From: Candidatus Companilactobacillus pullicola
Lineage (GTDB): Bacteria > Bacillota > Bacilli > Lactobacillales > Lactobacillaceae
DNA length: 64,000 nucleotides
NCBI GenBank assembly: GCA_019116025.1
Contig: DXCM01000090.1
Location: 106,542 to 170,541 of the forward strand
Direction: 5' to 3'
Positions 35,114-46,067 of this stretch are shown one piece after another. The position numbers and the translations under genes were made by a program. A model generated the notes under the pieces. The model made no database searches, was not told where the DNA came from, and was given only the letters and a program-made list of their open reading frames with translations. Numbering within the stretch: the first letter of the stretch is position 1; every line of letters starts with the position of its first letter.

Positions 35114-35870
35114 CCGAAAATCTATTATCTACTTGGTCTACCATCTTATGATAGGCGCAGTTTGAGATCTGTTCCAGGGTATAAACAATTGGTACTTGCG
35201 TTGTAACATTAATGTGTCCTTTGCGATTTTGAGGAGTATCGTAGGAAATTGCAAAGTCTGTTACCTGATTTAAAACAGAGTATGAATTAGCTGTTAAGGC
35301 TATCGTTTCTGCCCCATTTTTCTTGTAATAGCGTGCTTGTTCCAGAACTTCATCCGTCTCACCTGAGATAGATACTAAAACTAACAAGGTTTTACTGAAA
35401 TCACGATTGGAGAATGGTTCTGGTTGAAAAGGATCAATGATTGGCAACGAATAAATCCCATAGCTTGATAAGATACTTGCTCCATACTGTGCAATGCGAC
35501 CACTGTTACCGACTCCAAAAAACAAAACTAGGTCAGCAGCGTTGATCATGTCAGCCGCTTGATCGATCTTATCATCAAACGGCTCTTCGTCAGCAACCAA
35601 TTGGAAGAAGTTCTTGATTGGTTCCATGCTTGGATCCTGTTGCGCCTTAGATGGTTGTTTCAAACTCTGCTTTAAAGCAAATTTGAATTCTGAAAAACCG
35701 CTATAATCCATCTTCTTAAGAAATCTCAAGATGGTTGTCGTTGAAACATGCGCTGCATTAGCCATCTCACGAATCGTCATATCTTGTACTTCTTTGGTAT
35801 GACCAATAATATATTTGTAAACAATCAATTCTAATCGGTTCAATTCATGAACTTTCTGATAAGGAAACAT
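35097..35870 (-). CDS. RpiR/MurR-family transcriptional regulator
   Basis: A 257-residue regulator with an N-terminal helix-turn-helix (TIREMANAAHVSTTTILRFLKKM) and a C-terminal SIS sugar-phosphate-binding domain (LVLFFGVGNSGRIAQYGASIL, LVLVSISGETDEVLEQARYY). AGGAGG lies nine bases before ATG 35870, whereas the ATG at 35879 abuts it directly, so I choose 35870. It sits inside the PTS/6-phospho-glycosidase region and likely senses a phosphorylated sugar made there. It has its own terminator and a palindrome in its promoter region. Confidence 0.9.
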   Translation of the reverse strand: MFPYQKVHELNRLELIVYKYIIGHTKEVQDMTIREMANAAHVSTTTILRFLKKMDYSGFSEFKFALKQSLKQPSKAQQDPSMEPIKNFFQLVADEEPFDDKIDQAADMINAADLVLFFGVGNSGRIAQYGASILSSYGIYSLPIIDPFQPEPFSNRDFSKTLLVLVSISGETDEVLEQARYYKKNGAETIALTANSYSVLNQVTDFAISYDTPQNRKGHINVTTQVPIVYTLEQISNCAYHKMVDQVDNRFSEHVTD

Positions 35871-35930
35871 ATTTTTCATCCTCCTTTCTATTGGTATATA
35901 TCACTTTTACTAAACAAGTTTCAGTATACA

Positions 35931-35944
35931 TGTAACATGTTACA
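35931..35944. promoter_or_regulatory. Palindrome upstream of rpiR, possible operator
   Basis: TGTAACATGTTACA is a perfect 14-base palindrome, followed on the minus strand by TATACT as a possible -10. It could be the autoregulatory site of the RpiR protein. Confidence 0.45.
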
Positions 35945-35960
35945 CTTTCTAGCGATAAAA

Positions 35961-35997
35961 AAAGCCTAGACAACTGATTTAGTTTTGTCTCGGCTTT
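35961..35997 (-). terminator. Terminator of the beta-glucosidase operon
   Basis: AAAGCC...GACAA pairs with TTGTC...GGCTTT with one bulged pair region. T runs on both sides, so it also shields rpiR. Confidence 0.85.
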
Positions 35998-36008
35998 TTT
36001 TGTTAGGT

Positions 36009-38929
<2,921 letters not shown>

Positions 38930-38947
38930 TTAAGTTCATGCTCCTTT

Positions 38948-39277
38948 TTATTCTTTATCAAGTCTCTTGTATAGATCAACGATTTCTCCAGCTAGATCTC
39001 TGAATGTAATAGCATTCATGATGTGATCTTGTGAATGTACCATCAACAAAGTAACTTTAGCATGGTCACCGTTAGCTTCTTTAGTTAACATATCTGTTTG
39101 AGAATTGTGTGCATCAACTAAGAACTTGTCTGATTCCTTTAATTTTTGATCAGCAACTGTGAAGTGACCCTTTTTAGCTTCATTGATAGCTTCGAAGGCT
39201 GAACTCTTAGCATTTCCTCCGTTAATGATCAATCCCATAACTGTTTGTAATTCTTCATCATGTTGTTCTTCTGACAT
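38948..39277 (-). CDS. PTS lactose/cellobiose-type IIA component
   Basis: A 109-residue IIA protein with the usual helical pattern and the histidine-containing SDKFLVDAHNSQTDMLTKEA and VHSQDHIMNA segments. It is 18 bases from the GH1 gene downstream. Upstream, 116 bases with a hairpin and a cre-like sequence separate it from the IIB gene, so it may be transcribed by read-through or from its own promoter. Confidence 0.92.
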   Translation of the reverse strand: MSEEQHDEELQTVMGLIINGGNAKSSAFEAINEAKKGHFTVADQKLKESDKFLVDAHNSQTDMLTKEANGDHAKVTLLMVHSQDHIMNAITFRDLAGEIVDLYKRLDKE

Positions 39278-39317
39278 TTTTCTTTTCTCCTAAATTAGAT
39301 TATTATTATTTTTATTT

Positions 39318-39331
39318 ATTAAGCGCTTACT
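39318..39331. promoter_or_regulatory. cre-like site between IIB and IIA genes
   Basis: Minus-strand AGTAAGCGCTTAAT has the AAGCGCTT core of cre sites but mismatches at its edges. It sits just upstream of the IIA gene. Confidence 0.4.
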
Positions 39332-39347
39332 TTACCTGTAAAAAACG

Positions 39348-39374
39348 AAAAGGGTGCTAATTATGCGCCCTTTT
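39348..39374 (-). terminator. Internal terminator/attenuator between IIB and IIA genes
   Basis: AAAAGGGTGC and GCGCCCTTTT pair with one G-U. The minus-strand tail is TTTTCGTTTTTT, weaker than a full T run, so partial read-through is likely. Confidence 0.65.
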
Positions 39375-39393
39375 GTTGTTTATAAATGAATGA

Positions 39394-39702
39394 TTATTTG
39401 ATCAAGCTTACGGCTTCTCTTAGAACCTTTTCACCGTTCATCATTCCGTAGTCTTGCATGTTGATAACTTCAACAGGAATGCTCAACTTCTCTTTGAATT
39501 GGCCTTCTAGATATCTAACTTGAGGTCCAAGCATTAAAACATCAGGATGTTTTTCTTCCAATTTTGCGTCAGCATCAGCAGCAGCAGTAGCAAAGATTTC
39601 AGCATCAATGCCATCACTTTCAGCAGCCTTTTGCATCTTTGATACTAGTAAACTTGTTGACATACCTGCAGCACAGCAAAGCATAATTGTTTTTTCAGCC
39701 AT
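39394..39702 (-). CDS. PTS lactose/cellobiose-type IIB component
   Basis: 102 residues. The N-terminal IMLCCAAGMSTSLLVSKMQ carries the phosphocysteine. The LMLGPQVRYLE segment and VINMQDYGMMNG complete the domain. First gene of the IIB-IIA-GH1-GH1 operon. Two tandem cre-like sequences lie 43-69 bases upstream. The matching IIC is likely the one at 33654. Confidence 0.93.
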   Translation of the reverse strand: MAEKTIMLCCAAGMSTSLLVSKMQKAAESDGIDAEIFATAAADADAKLEEKHPDVLMLGPQVRYLEGQFKEKLSIPVEVINMQDYGMMNGEKVLREAVSLIK

Positions 39703-39744
39703 AATATAATACCCCTTTGAATAAAATATTTATTTGTTTTTTAT

Positions 39745-39771
39745 TTAAAACGTTTACTTAAAACGCTTTCA
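39745..39771 (-). promoter_or_regulatory. Tandem cre sites upstream of the PTS/beta-glucosidase operon
   Basis: Minus-strand TGAAAGCGTTTTAA (39771-39758, 13 of 14 to consensus) directly followed by AGTAAACGTTTTAA (39758-39745, 12 of 14). Confidence 0.65.
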
Positions 39772-39942
39772 TAGAACAATTAGATTGTATAACTAGTTTC
39801 AACATTTATCAAGATGTTTTTACCAAAAAACACTTTGAATTTATAAATTTTCTTCGAAATCGTTATTAGACGTGGATAATTTGATGGTTACGGTTACTAA
39901 TTAAATTGTATCCGATACCAACTGAGGTAGTTGAAATATGCC

Positions 39943-40111
39943 GTCGTCCGCAAAAAATCTGTGGGCCACTGGAACGTGGTGGACACGGCTTGATAATAGT
40001 TTTTCACTCTGTGAAAAATCATGGATCTCCAAGTCCGGTCTTCTACTAACCTTGCTACGCAAGCTAAGTAGAATGGCACCACTGAGGGCCCACAGATTTT
40101 TTACTACCGAC
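39943..40111 (-). repeat. Foldback structured element, copy A
   Basis: Ends are a perfect 16-base inverted repeat (39952-39967 with 40087-40102, core ATCTGTGGGCC). Inside, GTGGTG pairs with CACCAC. A hairpin TTTTTCAC/GTGAAAAA lies at 39999-40018, and TTCTACT/AGTAGAA with CTTGC/GCAAG form a second. Read on the minus strand it aligns along its whole length with copy D at 49809-49986. Confidence 0.85.
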
Positions 40112-40149
40112 TAGATACTCGTTTCTAATATTATCGAAAAAATGCAGCA

Positions 40150-40182
40150 ATTAGATATCATCTAACCTTACATGATCAAAAT
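40150..40182 (+). repeat. 33-base direct repeat, copy 1
   Basis: Matches 40405-40437 at 29 of 33 bases (starts ATTAGATATC, ends CAAAAT). It lies beside foldback copy A; a partial relative (ATTAGAT next to TGCAG) flanks copy D, so it may belong to the extended element. Confidence 0.7.
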
Positions 40183-40205
40183 AGAAACTTTTAAAGTCTA
40201 AACTA

Positions 40206-40275
40206 AAAACAGACCCACTAAGTATTTCAAGACATGCAAATATGTCTGAATCTCTTAATAGAGTCTGTTTTTTAA
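40206..40275 (+). terminator. Orphan branched terminator-like hairpin
   Basis: AAAAACAGAC pairs with GTCTGTTTTTT at the ends, and AGACAT/ATGTCT forms an inner hairpin. A T run follows on the plus strand. No gene lies upstream, so it may end a non-coding transcript. Confidence 0.5.
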
Positions 40276-40315
40276 TATTTAGATTTTACAATAACTGATA
40301 AACAGAACCGGATTT

Positions 40316-40385
40316 AGTTCGGAACAACAAGAAAATTGACTCAGCCATGAGATTCTGATCCTTGCTCAAACTTTGTTGTAGCGCT
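40316..40385 (+). repeat. Shortened, decayed foldback element, copy E
   Basis: Begins AGTTCGGAACAACAAG, close to the AGTCCGGAGCAA start of copies B and C. It keeps a TCAGCCATGAGATT stretch like copy B and ends in TTTGTTGTAGCGC. Short arms ACAACAA/TTTGTTGT remain, but the internal hairpins are gone. Confidence 0.6.
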
Positions 40386-40404
40386 AGCACTAAATGATGT
40401 AGTG

Positions 40405-40437
40405 ATTAGATATCTTCTAGCCTTACATGGTTAAAAT
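40405..40437 (+). repeat. 33-base direct repeat, copy 2
   Basis: Second copy of the repeat at 40150-40182 (four differences). It lies between the shortened copy E and full copy B. Confidence 0.7.
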
Positions 40438-40516
40438 CCATACTAATGAAATAACTGTAATTTACCATCTTACTATCTAAATATTTAAAGACGAACAAAC
40501 AATAGAAGTACTCTTT

Positions 40517-40691
40517 AGTCCGGAGCAAAAATTGGGAATGCGTTCAGCTATGAGATTATTGTTATCGGCTTTGCCGATTACAATAAGGCCGACTTCGAAG
40601 ATCCATTATTTTGCACGAAGTGTAAAATAATTAGCTCCGAATCGCGCCCATAGCGTTCCAACAGTATTCCCAATTTTTGTGGAGGACGGCA
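40517..40691 (+). repeat. Foldback structured element, copy B
   Basis: Starts AGTCCGGAGCAA and ends TTGTGGAGGACGGCA. Arms CAAAAATTGGGAAT and ATTCCCAATTTTTG pair perfectly. CTATG/CATAG, ATTGT-ATCGGC/GCCGAT-ACAAT and TTATTTTGCAC/GTGTAAAATAA form the inner stems. Same layout as copies A, C and D, with different stem sequences. Confidence 0.85.
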
Positions 40692-40710
40692 CATTTAACC
40701 TACCCTCTCT

Positions 40711-41532
40711 CTAATCAAATTCCTTATTCAATACACGTGTAATCATTGTTGCAACACCATTTTGATTATTATTATCCGTAATCTTCCAAGCAACTTCTTT
40801 TACTTTATCGATAGCATTAGCCATAGCAACTCCATAGCCAGCTTCTTTAACCATTTCAAGATCATTGCCATAATCCCCAAAACACATGAATTCGTTCATG
40901 GGAATTGTTTCGTGTTCTGAAATATGTTGCAAAGCTGACAACTTTGTTACATCTTGGCCGTTGATCTCAAAATAAGTACTGCCTGAACGACTGATCGTTA
41001 TTGGTAGGGCCGTAAACGACTCTAACTTCTTTTGTAACTCATGTAGTCTCTTTGGAGGACAACTGAAACAAACCTTATAGATATCTATGTCTGTTTGATC
41101 ATTTAGCTTCATTAGATCGTTCACAGATTGTTCCTTAAAGTGATGCCGTCCCATCCCTTCAAAATAAGTATTCCAATGACGATTGGGATCATAAATATAG
41201 GTGTCATTAAGTCCATCTAAGACTATCTTAAATTTGCTAAATTGTGCCCGTTTTAAGATTTCCGCAATTACATCCCGATCTAAAGGTTGGTCGACAACTT
41301 TTTTCCCCTTAGAGTCGACTACGACTGCCCCATTTAAGACCACACGATATCCTGGTACTTTCAAATCTTTTTCAAAAAATTTATTAACGGAATGCAATGT
41401 TCTCCCTGAACAAATGGCAAACACAATTCCGGAATTGACAGCATTGCGAATAGCCTGAGCGTTTTGGGTAGATATTTTACTGTAACTATTCAGCAATGTT
41501 CCGTCTAAGTCAGTTCCAATAAACTTAATCAT
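40711..41532 (-). CDS. Cof-type HAD phosphatase (273 aa)
   Basis: Class IIB HAD phosphatase. Motif I is IGTDLDGTLLN, motif II FAICSGRTLH, Lys in GQDVTKLSAL, motif IV CFGDYGNDLEMV. The cap domain is between about residues 85 and 190. It is more distant from the three other Cof proteins of this window than those are from each other. It is on the same strand as, and 75 bases downstream of, the EPSP-synthase-like gene. Substrate unknown. Confidence 0.9.
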   Translation of the reverse strand: MIKFIGTDLDGTLLNSYSKISTQNAQAIRNAVNSGIVFAICSGRTLHSVNKFFEKDLKVPGYRVVLNGAVVVDSKGKKVVDQPLDRDVIAEILKRAQFSKFKIVLDGLNDTYIYDPNRHWNTYFEGMGRHHFKEQSVNDLMKLNDQTDIDIYKVCFSCPPKRLHELQKKLESFTALPITISRSGSTYFEINGQDVTKLSALQHISEHETIPMNEFMCFGDYGNDLEMVKEAGYGVAMANAIDKVKEVAWKITDNNNQNGVATMITRVLNKEFD

Positions 41533-41607
41533 TAATAAAGTAACCCCTTACATAAATCTCAATTACATTAATAATACGACACTACCTAATAAAAAAGAAG
41601 TCTCTTT

Positions 41608-42915
41608 CTAATTTCTTGCAACTAAGACCTTCTTAAAATCAGCCAAAAAGTTAGGATATGATATATCAATTGATTCAATATTTTTTATTTTGAAAGGTGT
41701 TTCTGTCAAAATTGAAGCTACGCAGAGCATCATCGCAATTCGATGATCATTATGACTGTCAACATCATCTTTCACGTTGATAGTCTGGTCCCCATCAATT
41801 ACGATTGAATCATCGTTTACTTGCATAACTATACCTAATTTTGCTAATTCAACACGCATATTTCGAATCCGATCACTCAATTGCAAGTGAACATCATGAA
41901 TCCCTTCTATTACCGTTTGGCCTTGGGCTTGTGATGCTAGTAATGCAATTAGTGGGATTTCATCAATAATAAATGGAACTTGTTTTGATGTAACCGTTGC
42001 TCCATGAAGCTGTTGAGATTTCACTACCAAATCACCATATGGTTCAACGCTATTGATTGAGTGGCTCTCCAACATAATATTGGCACCCATCTGTTTGGCA
42101 ACGTTTAATAAACCTATACGCGTGGAATTCAATCCAACTTTAGGTAATCTGACTTCACTATCTTTTGAGATTAGAGCTCCAGCAATATATGGTGCTGCCG
42201 ATGAAAAATCACCCGGTATCATTAAACTCTGACCGGTTAAATGAGTATGTTTTGGATTGACCTTAATTATATCTGGTTTAGCGTCAACATCTGCACCAAA
42301 ATAGTTTGCCAGAACCTCTGTATGATCTCTCGTTGGAAGTTTTCGAATAATTGTTGTTGGTGTTTTAGCATATATTCCTGCCATTACGAGCCCACTTTTT
42401 ATCTGGGCGCTAGAAATATCTTGTTGGTAAGTTATCCCCTGTAAGTCACTACTTCCCTGAATTTTGATCGGCAAAGCATCTTCTGATACTTGTTGGAACT
42501 TGCCACCCATTTGTTGTAAAAGCGTTACTAGACGATCAAGCGGACGTTTACTTAAAAAATTGCCGCCTTGAATTGTATATTCATTCTCACTAGTTGCTAA
42601 AACGCCAAACAAGAGACTTTCTAACGTACCAACGTTATCAATCTGTAACGGATGATCTAGGGGGTTGAGCTGATGATCAATGCCCTTGATGATCATGTCG
42701 TTGTTACTCATTTCTGTATGGATTTTGGCACCAAGTTCTTTAAAAACTTTAGTTGTTACGGCCAAATCGTCTGAATAGGAAAAATTACTGATCTGTGTAA
42801 CACCGTCTGCTAATGCACCGAAAGTAATCGCCCGATGAGCAATACTCTTATCACCTGGGACAATAACTTCACCTTGGAGCTTGAACTTTGATGCGCGTGT
42901 ATTATAATCAAACAT
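41608..42915 (-). CDS. aroA: EPSP-synthase-like protein (AroA family) with altered active-site motifs
   Basis: A 435-residue protein of the EPSP synthase fold. Kept: PGDKSIAHRA (Lys 23, Ser 24, Arg 28), SSAQIKSG, RDHTE, PGDFSSAA, DEIPLIALLA and NDHRIAM. Changed: the usual GN(S/A)GT-x-x-R reads DNVGTLES (93-100), losing the Arg; and the usual LRxKE(S/T)DR reads HLQLSDR (343-349), losing the Lys-Glu pair. No other shikimate gene is near. It may be a slow, specialised or non-shikimate enzyme. ATG 42915 is eight bases after GAGGTG; ATG 42921 is too close. Confidence 0.8.
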   Translation of the reverse strand: MFDYNTRASKFKLQGEVIVPGDKSIAHRAITFGALADGVTQISNFSYSDDLAVTTKVFKELGAKIHTEMSNNDMIIKGIDHQLNPLDHPLQIDNVGTLESLLFGVLATSENEYTIQGGNFLSKRPLDRLVTLLQQMGGKFQQVSEDALPIKIQGSSDLQGITYQQDISSAQIKSGLVMAGIYAKTPTTIIRKLPTRDHTEVLANYFGADVDAKPDIIKVNPKHTHLTGQSLMIPGDFSSAAPYIAGALISKDSEVRLPKVGLNSTRIGLLNVAKQMGANIMLESHSINSVEPYGDLVVKSQQLHGATVTSKQVPFIIDEIPLIALLASQAQGQTVIEGIHDVHLQLSDRIRNMRVELAKLGIVMQVNDDSIVIDGDQTINVKDDVDSHNDHRIAMMLCVASILTETPFKIKNIESIDISYPNFLADFKKVLVARN

Positions 42916-43027
42916 TTTCATTACACCTCAATATGTCTAAACGGTCATTTATATAACCGATACTTCTTAATGCTACGCTACCTAATTTCTTCCTATAAAA
43001 CAAATTTTTTGTCCTGAAAACAAAAAA

Positions 43028-43046
43028 ATAGGGCTATTGCCCTATT
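43028..43046 (-). terminator. Terminator overlapping the dipeptidase stop codon
   Basis: ATAGGGC and GCCCTAT with a four-base loop. The minus-strand T run follows (plus-strand A run 43022-43028). Confidence 0.8.
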
Positions 43047-44379
43047 AAACACATAAACGATAAATTGCTTCAGCGAAGATCTCCATAGCCTTTCTCATAT
43101 CGGCTTTACTCCAGTTTTCATTTGCTTGATGCATGAAGTCAGGAGTTGTTGGTAGCATCCCACCAAAAGCTACACAGTTATGCATTGTTCTAGCAAAAGT
43201 AGCACCACCAGATATAGCTGGTTGTGATTCAGTGTCACCAGTTAAATCTTGATAAGTCGACATTAAAGTTTTGACTAATTCACTATCTGTTGGAACATAC
43301 AATGGAGCAACGTAATCAAAGTTCTCATACTTCATATCAAATTTAGCAACAGCATCTGAAATCTTTTGAATTAGTTGATCATGATCGATCTTAACAGGAA
43401 TTCTCAAGTCAATTTGCATTCTGGATTCTTCAGGTGTGATCTTTAAACTAGAGATATTGAATGTTAATTTTCCAGATACATCATCAGAAACATCACCTAA
43501 AAGATTCGTTCCGTTGGCATCTTCACCAAAAGCCTTTAAGAACTTCAATACGGCTACATCTGGGAACACATCTGCTAAAGCGATTGCTAATCTGACTACA
43601 GCATTAGTTCCTTCGGGAGCATTCATTGCATGAACTGACTTACCGTGAACTTCAATAGTTCCGTTATTTTCATCGGCTGCAAAATTATGTTTTTGTAAAG
43701 CCATTAAAACTTCATCCTGTTTAGGACCATCATAGACAGCCTTACCAGGTACGGCGTTAAAAGCATTTTCCAAATCCAAATTCAATTCATCTGATCCCGA
43801 ACCAACCAAATATGATTGTTGTAATCCTTTTTCAGCATAAATCAATGGAAATTCCGCATCGGGTGCAATTCCCAAATCGATTGAATCTTCTTTCTTGTTG
43901 TATTCGGCTATACCTCTCCAAAGGATTTCTTCGTCAGTACCAAAAATTACTCGGATCTTCTTATTAAATTTGTAGCCTTTATCTAGAATAGCTTTAATTG
44001 CATACATCGAAGCAATAGTTGGGCCCTTGTCATCTTGTGTCCCACGACCATATAGTTTGTCGTCTTTTTCAGTTAATTGATAAGGTTCTACATCCCAATC
44101 ATCCAAATTTCCTGCTGGCACTTCATCCATATGTCCAATAACACCAAAGGTCTCATCGCCTTCACCGATATCGGCATAACCATAGTATCCTTCAGGATCT
44201 TCGTAAATCTTAAAGCCTAAGTTTTCAGCAATCTTTAAAACTTCATCTAAAGCTTTTTTAGGCCCCTTACCGAATGGTGCCTTATCTTGTGCGGGCTCAT
44301 TGTATGAAGCCACACCAACAATTTTAGCCAAGTCAGCGATTGCCTCAGTTTGAATCTCATCTGTTATAAATTTTTCCAT
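43045..44379 (-). CDS. pepV: PepV-like M20 dipeptidase
   Basis: A 444-residue cytoplasmic zinc dipeptidase. Metal and catalytic motifs: GVIGHMDEVPAGNLDDW, TQDDKGP, GTDEEILWRG, DAEFPLIYAEKG, and the late MHQANENW. The lid domain spans about residues 195-320. It is 13 bases after a YfcC-type transporter gene in a two-gene operon, so it likely processes small peptides taken up by that transporter (inference). Confidence 0.93.
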   Translation of the reverse strand: MEKFITDEIQTEAIADLAKIVGVASYNEPAQDKAPFGKGPKKALDEVLKIAENLGFKIYEDPEGYYGYADIGEGDETFGVIGHMDEVPAGNLDDWDVEPYQLTEKDDKLYGRGTQDDKGPTIASMYAIKAILDKGYKFNKKIRVIFGTDEEILWRGIAEYNKKEDSIDLGIAPDAEFPLIYAEKGLQQSYLVGSGSDELNLDLENAFNAVPGKAVYDGPKQDEVLMALQKHNFAADENNGTIEVHGKSVHAMNAPEGTNAVVRLAIALADVFPDVAVLKFLKAFGEDANGTNLLGDVSDDVSGKLTFNISSLKITPEESRMQIDLRIPVKIDHDQLIQKISDAVAKFDMKYENFDYVAPLYVPTDSELVKTLMSTYQDLTGDTESQPAISGGATFARTMHNCVAFGGMLPTTPDFMHQANENWSKADMRKAMEIFAEAIYRLCV

Positions 44380-44392
44380 TACTAAATTCCCC

Positions 44393-45898
44393 CTATTTGA
44401 TCATTGCACAAACAACTAAGAATGCTGCTACGACAACGAAAAGAATTACCATCAATTTCCACATGTACTTGAGCCACTTAACAATATCAACGTGACCAAT
44501 AGCCAAGGCTCCCATAACAACTCCAGAAGTTGGTGTAATCAAATTTACCCAACCTGAAGCAGCTTGGTAGGCCGTAATAACTAAGGAACCGTCAACACCT
44601 GAGAATTTACCTAATGGACCCATAATTCCCATTGTAGCGGCTGCCAAACCTGAAGTAGAAGGAATCAAGAATGACATTGGTATGTAGAAAATATAAGTTA
44701 AAACAATGAAGACACCGGCTGATAAACTTTGTAATCCAGTTTCACCAGCATGTAAGACTGTGGCTGTGATATAACCATTATTCATTACAACTTGAATACC
44801 ACGGGCTACAGCAACGATAATTGCAACACTCAAGAAATCGTTCATCCCGCCTAAAAAGGCATCAATGAATTCGGATTCTTTCATGCGGAAAACGAACATA
44901 ACTACCACTGACATCATGAAGAACAACGTCGTGATTTCTGTAAAGTACCATGTTCCTAATGGCGCTAAGTCTTTACCGATCAAAGCACCTAAGAAAGGAA
45001 TATTTGTTAACCATTTAGTGAAACTGTCAAAGAACGTCCAATTGTCATTCAAACTTGACCAAGGAATCAAACTAACGATCATAACTAAGAAAGTTAAACC
45101 AAATAGCCATAGAACTGCCTTTTGACGAGTAGACAACTTTTCGTCGATATCTCGTTCAGGCATTGAAAATTCCTCTAAATCTTTTTGACGTCGATCGAAA
45201 ACATATGATTGTGACGGATCTTTTTTAATTTTATCAGCGTAACGCATAACATAAATGATACTGATTGTTGTAACAATAACTAACAAAATCAAACGTTGAA
45301 TTAATCCATCACCTGGTGAAATACCCAAAGTTTGTGATGCAACCCCCGTGGCAAAGGGATTGACAGTTGAAGCTAAACATCCGACTTGCGTTCCGATTAA
45401 AGCAATCGAAATAGCTGTGATTGAATCGTAACCTACTCCAATCATGACTGGGATCAGGATCGGATAAAAGGCGATTGTTTCTTCACCCATTCCGTAAGCT
45501 GATCCACCAATAGCGAATAATACCATCAAAATTGGAATTAAAGCTTTTTCTTTGCCGCTATATCTTTTAACGGTGGCACTGATTCCATCATCCAAGGCTT
45601 TAGTCTTATTGACGACCCCTAAGAATCCACCGATAACTAAGATAAACAGTGATACTGAAATGGAGCCTTCTGTTTCTGAAGTTCCTACCATTCCATTGAT
45701 TGGTGCTAGGAAAACATCCCAAATACCTTGCGGGCTGCTGGCACGAGCTTTGTAAGTCCCCGCTACAATATTACCTGCTTTGGTAGTGGCGTACTCGCCA
45801 GCAGGAATAATCCAAGTTAAAATTGCTACCAGAATTATTAAGAAAAACAGTATTGTATACGCAGAAGGTACTTGCCATTTTTTAGCCTTTTTTCCCAT
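44393..45898 (-). CDS. YfcC-family membrane transporter (arginine/peptide-type)
   Basis: A 501-residue polytopic protein with about twelve helices, related to the YfcC/ArcD-like secondary carriers. Typical segments are AYTILFFLIILVAILTWIIPAGEY at the N-terminus, then YGMGEETIAFYPILIPVMI and TPTSGVVMGALAIG. ATG 45898 lies nine bases after GAGGAGG; the ATG at 45907 abuts it. First gene of an operon with the PepV-like dipeptidase. Substrate not determined; a peptide or amino acid is likely. Confidence 0.88.
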   Translation of the reverse strand: MGKKAKKWQVPSAYTILFFLIILVAILTWIIPAGEYATTKAGNIVAGTYKARASSPQGIWDVFLAPINGMVGTSETEGSISVSLFILVIGGFLGVVNKTKALDDGISATVKRYSGKEKALIPILMVLFAIGGSAYGMGEETIAFYPILIPVMIGVGYDSITAISIALIGTQVGCLASTVNPFATGVASQTLGISPGDGLIQRLILLVIVTTISIIYVMRYADKIKKDPSQSYVFDRRQKDLEEFSMPERDIDEKLSTRQKAVLWLFGLTFLVMIVSLIPWSSLNDNWTFFDSFTKWLTNIPFLGALIGKDLAPLGTWYFTEITTLFFMMSVVVMFVFRMKESEFIDAFLGGMNDFLSVAIIVAVARGIQVVMNNGYITATVLHAGETGLQSLSAGVFIVLTYIFYIPMSFLIPSTSGLAAATMGIMGPLGKFSGVDGSLVITAYQAASGWVNLITPTSGVVMGALAIGHVDIVKWLKYMWKLMVILFVVVAAFLVVCAMIK

Positions 45899-46011
45899 AA
45901 ACATCATCCTCCTCTATCTTCATAATATACATGTAGAATATACGATAAATTTAGTTATTACAATGCTTTCTAAAAAAATAGTTTCAAATTAAATTCCTAT
46001 TATCTCGCTTG

Positions 46012-46025
46012 TGATAGCGTTTACA
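46012..46025. promoter_or_regulatory. cre site between yfcC-type gene and the 46068 gene
   Basis: TGATAGCGTTTACA fits the cre consensus at 13 of 14 positions. It could serve either divergent gene. Confidence 0.65.
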
Positions 46026-46067
46026 AACCGTTACAATATTCTTAGCATATAAGAAAGGATAACGCAA

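Larger units (their letters stand above)
39772..40710. other. Gene-free 0.9-kb stretch packed with repeats
   Basis: No open frame here looks like a real gene. It contains two full foldback elements (39943-40111 and 40517-40691), one shortened copy (40316-40385), a 33-base direct repeat and an orphan terminator-like structure, each listed separately. Confidence 0.8.

Noticed and set aside
39897..40082. Small open frame inside foldback copy A
   Set aside because: It follows the structured repeat and is not kept in copies B, C or D.
40150..40437. Possible CRISPR array from the 33-base direct repeats
   Set aside because: Only two copies, 255 bases apart, with four mismatches and no cas gene nearby.
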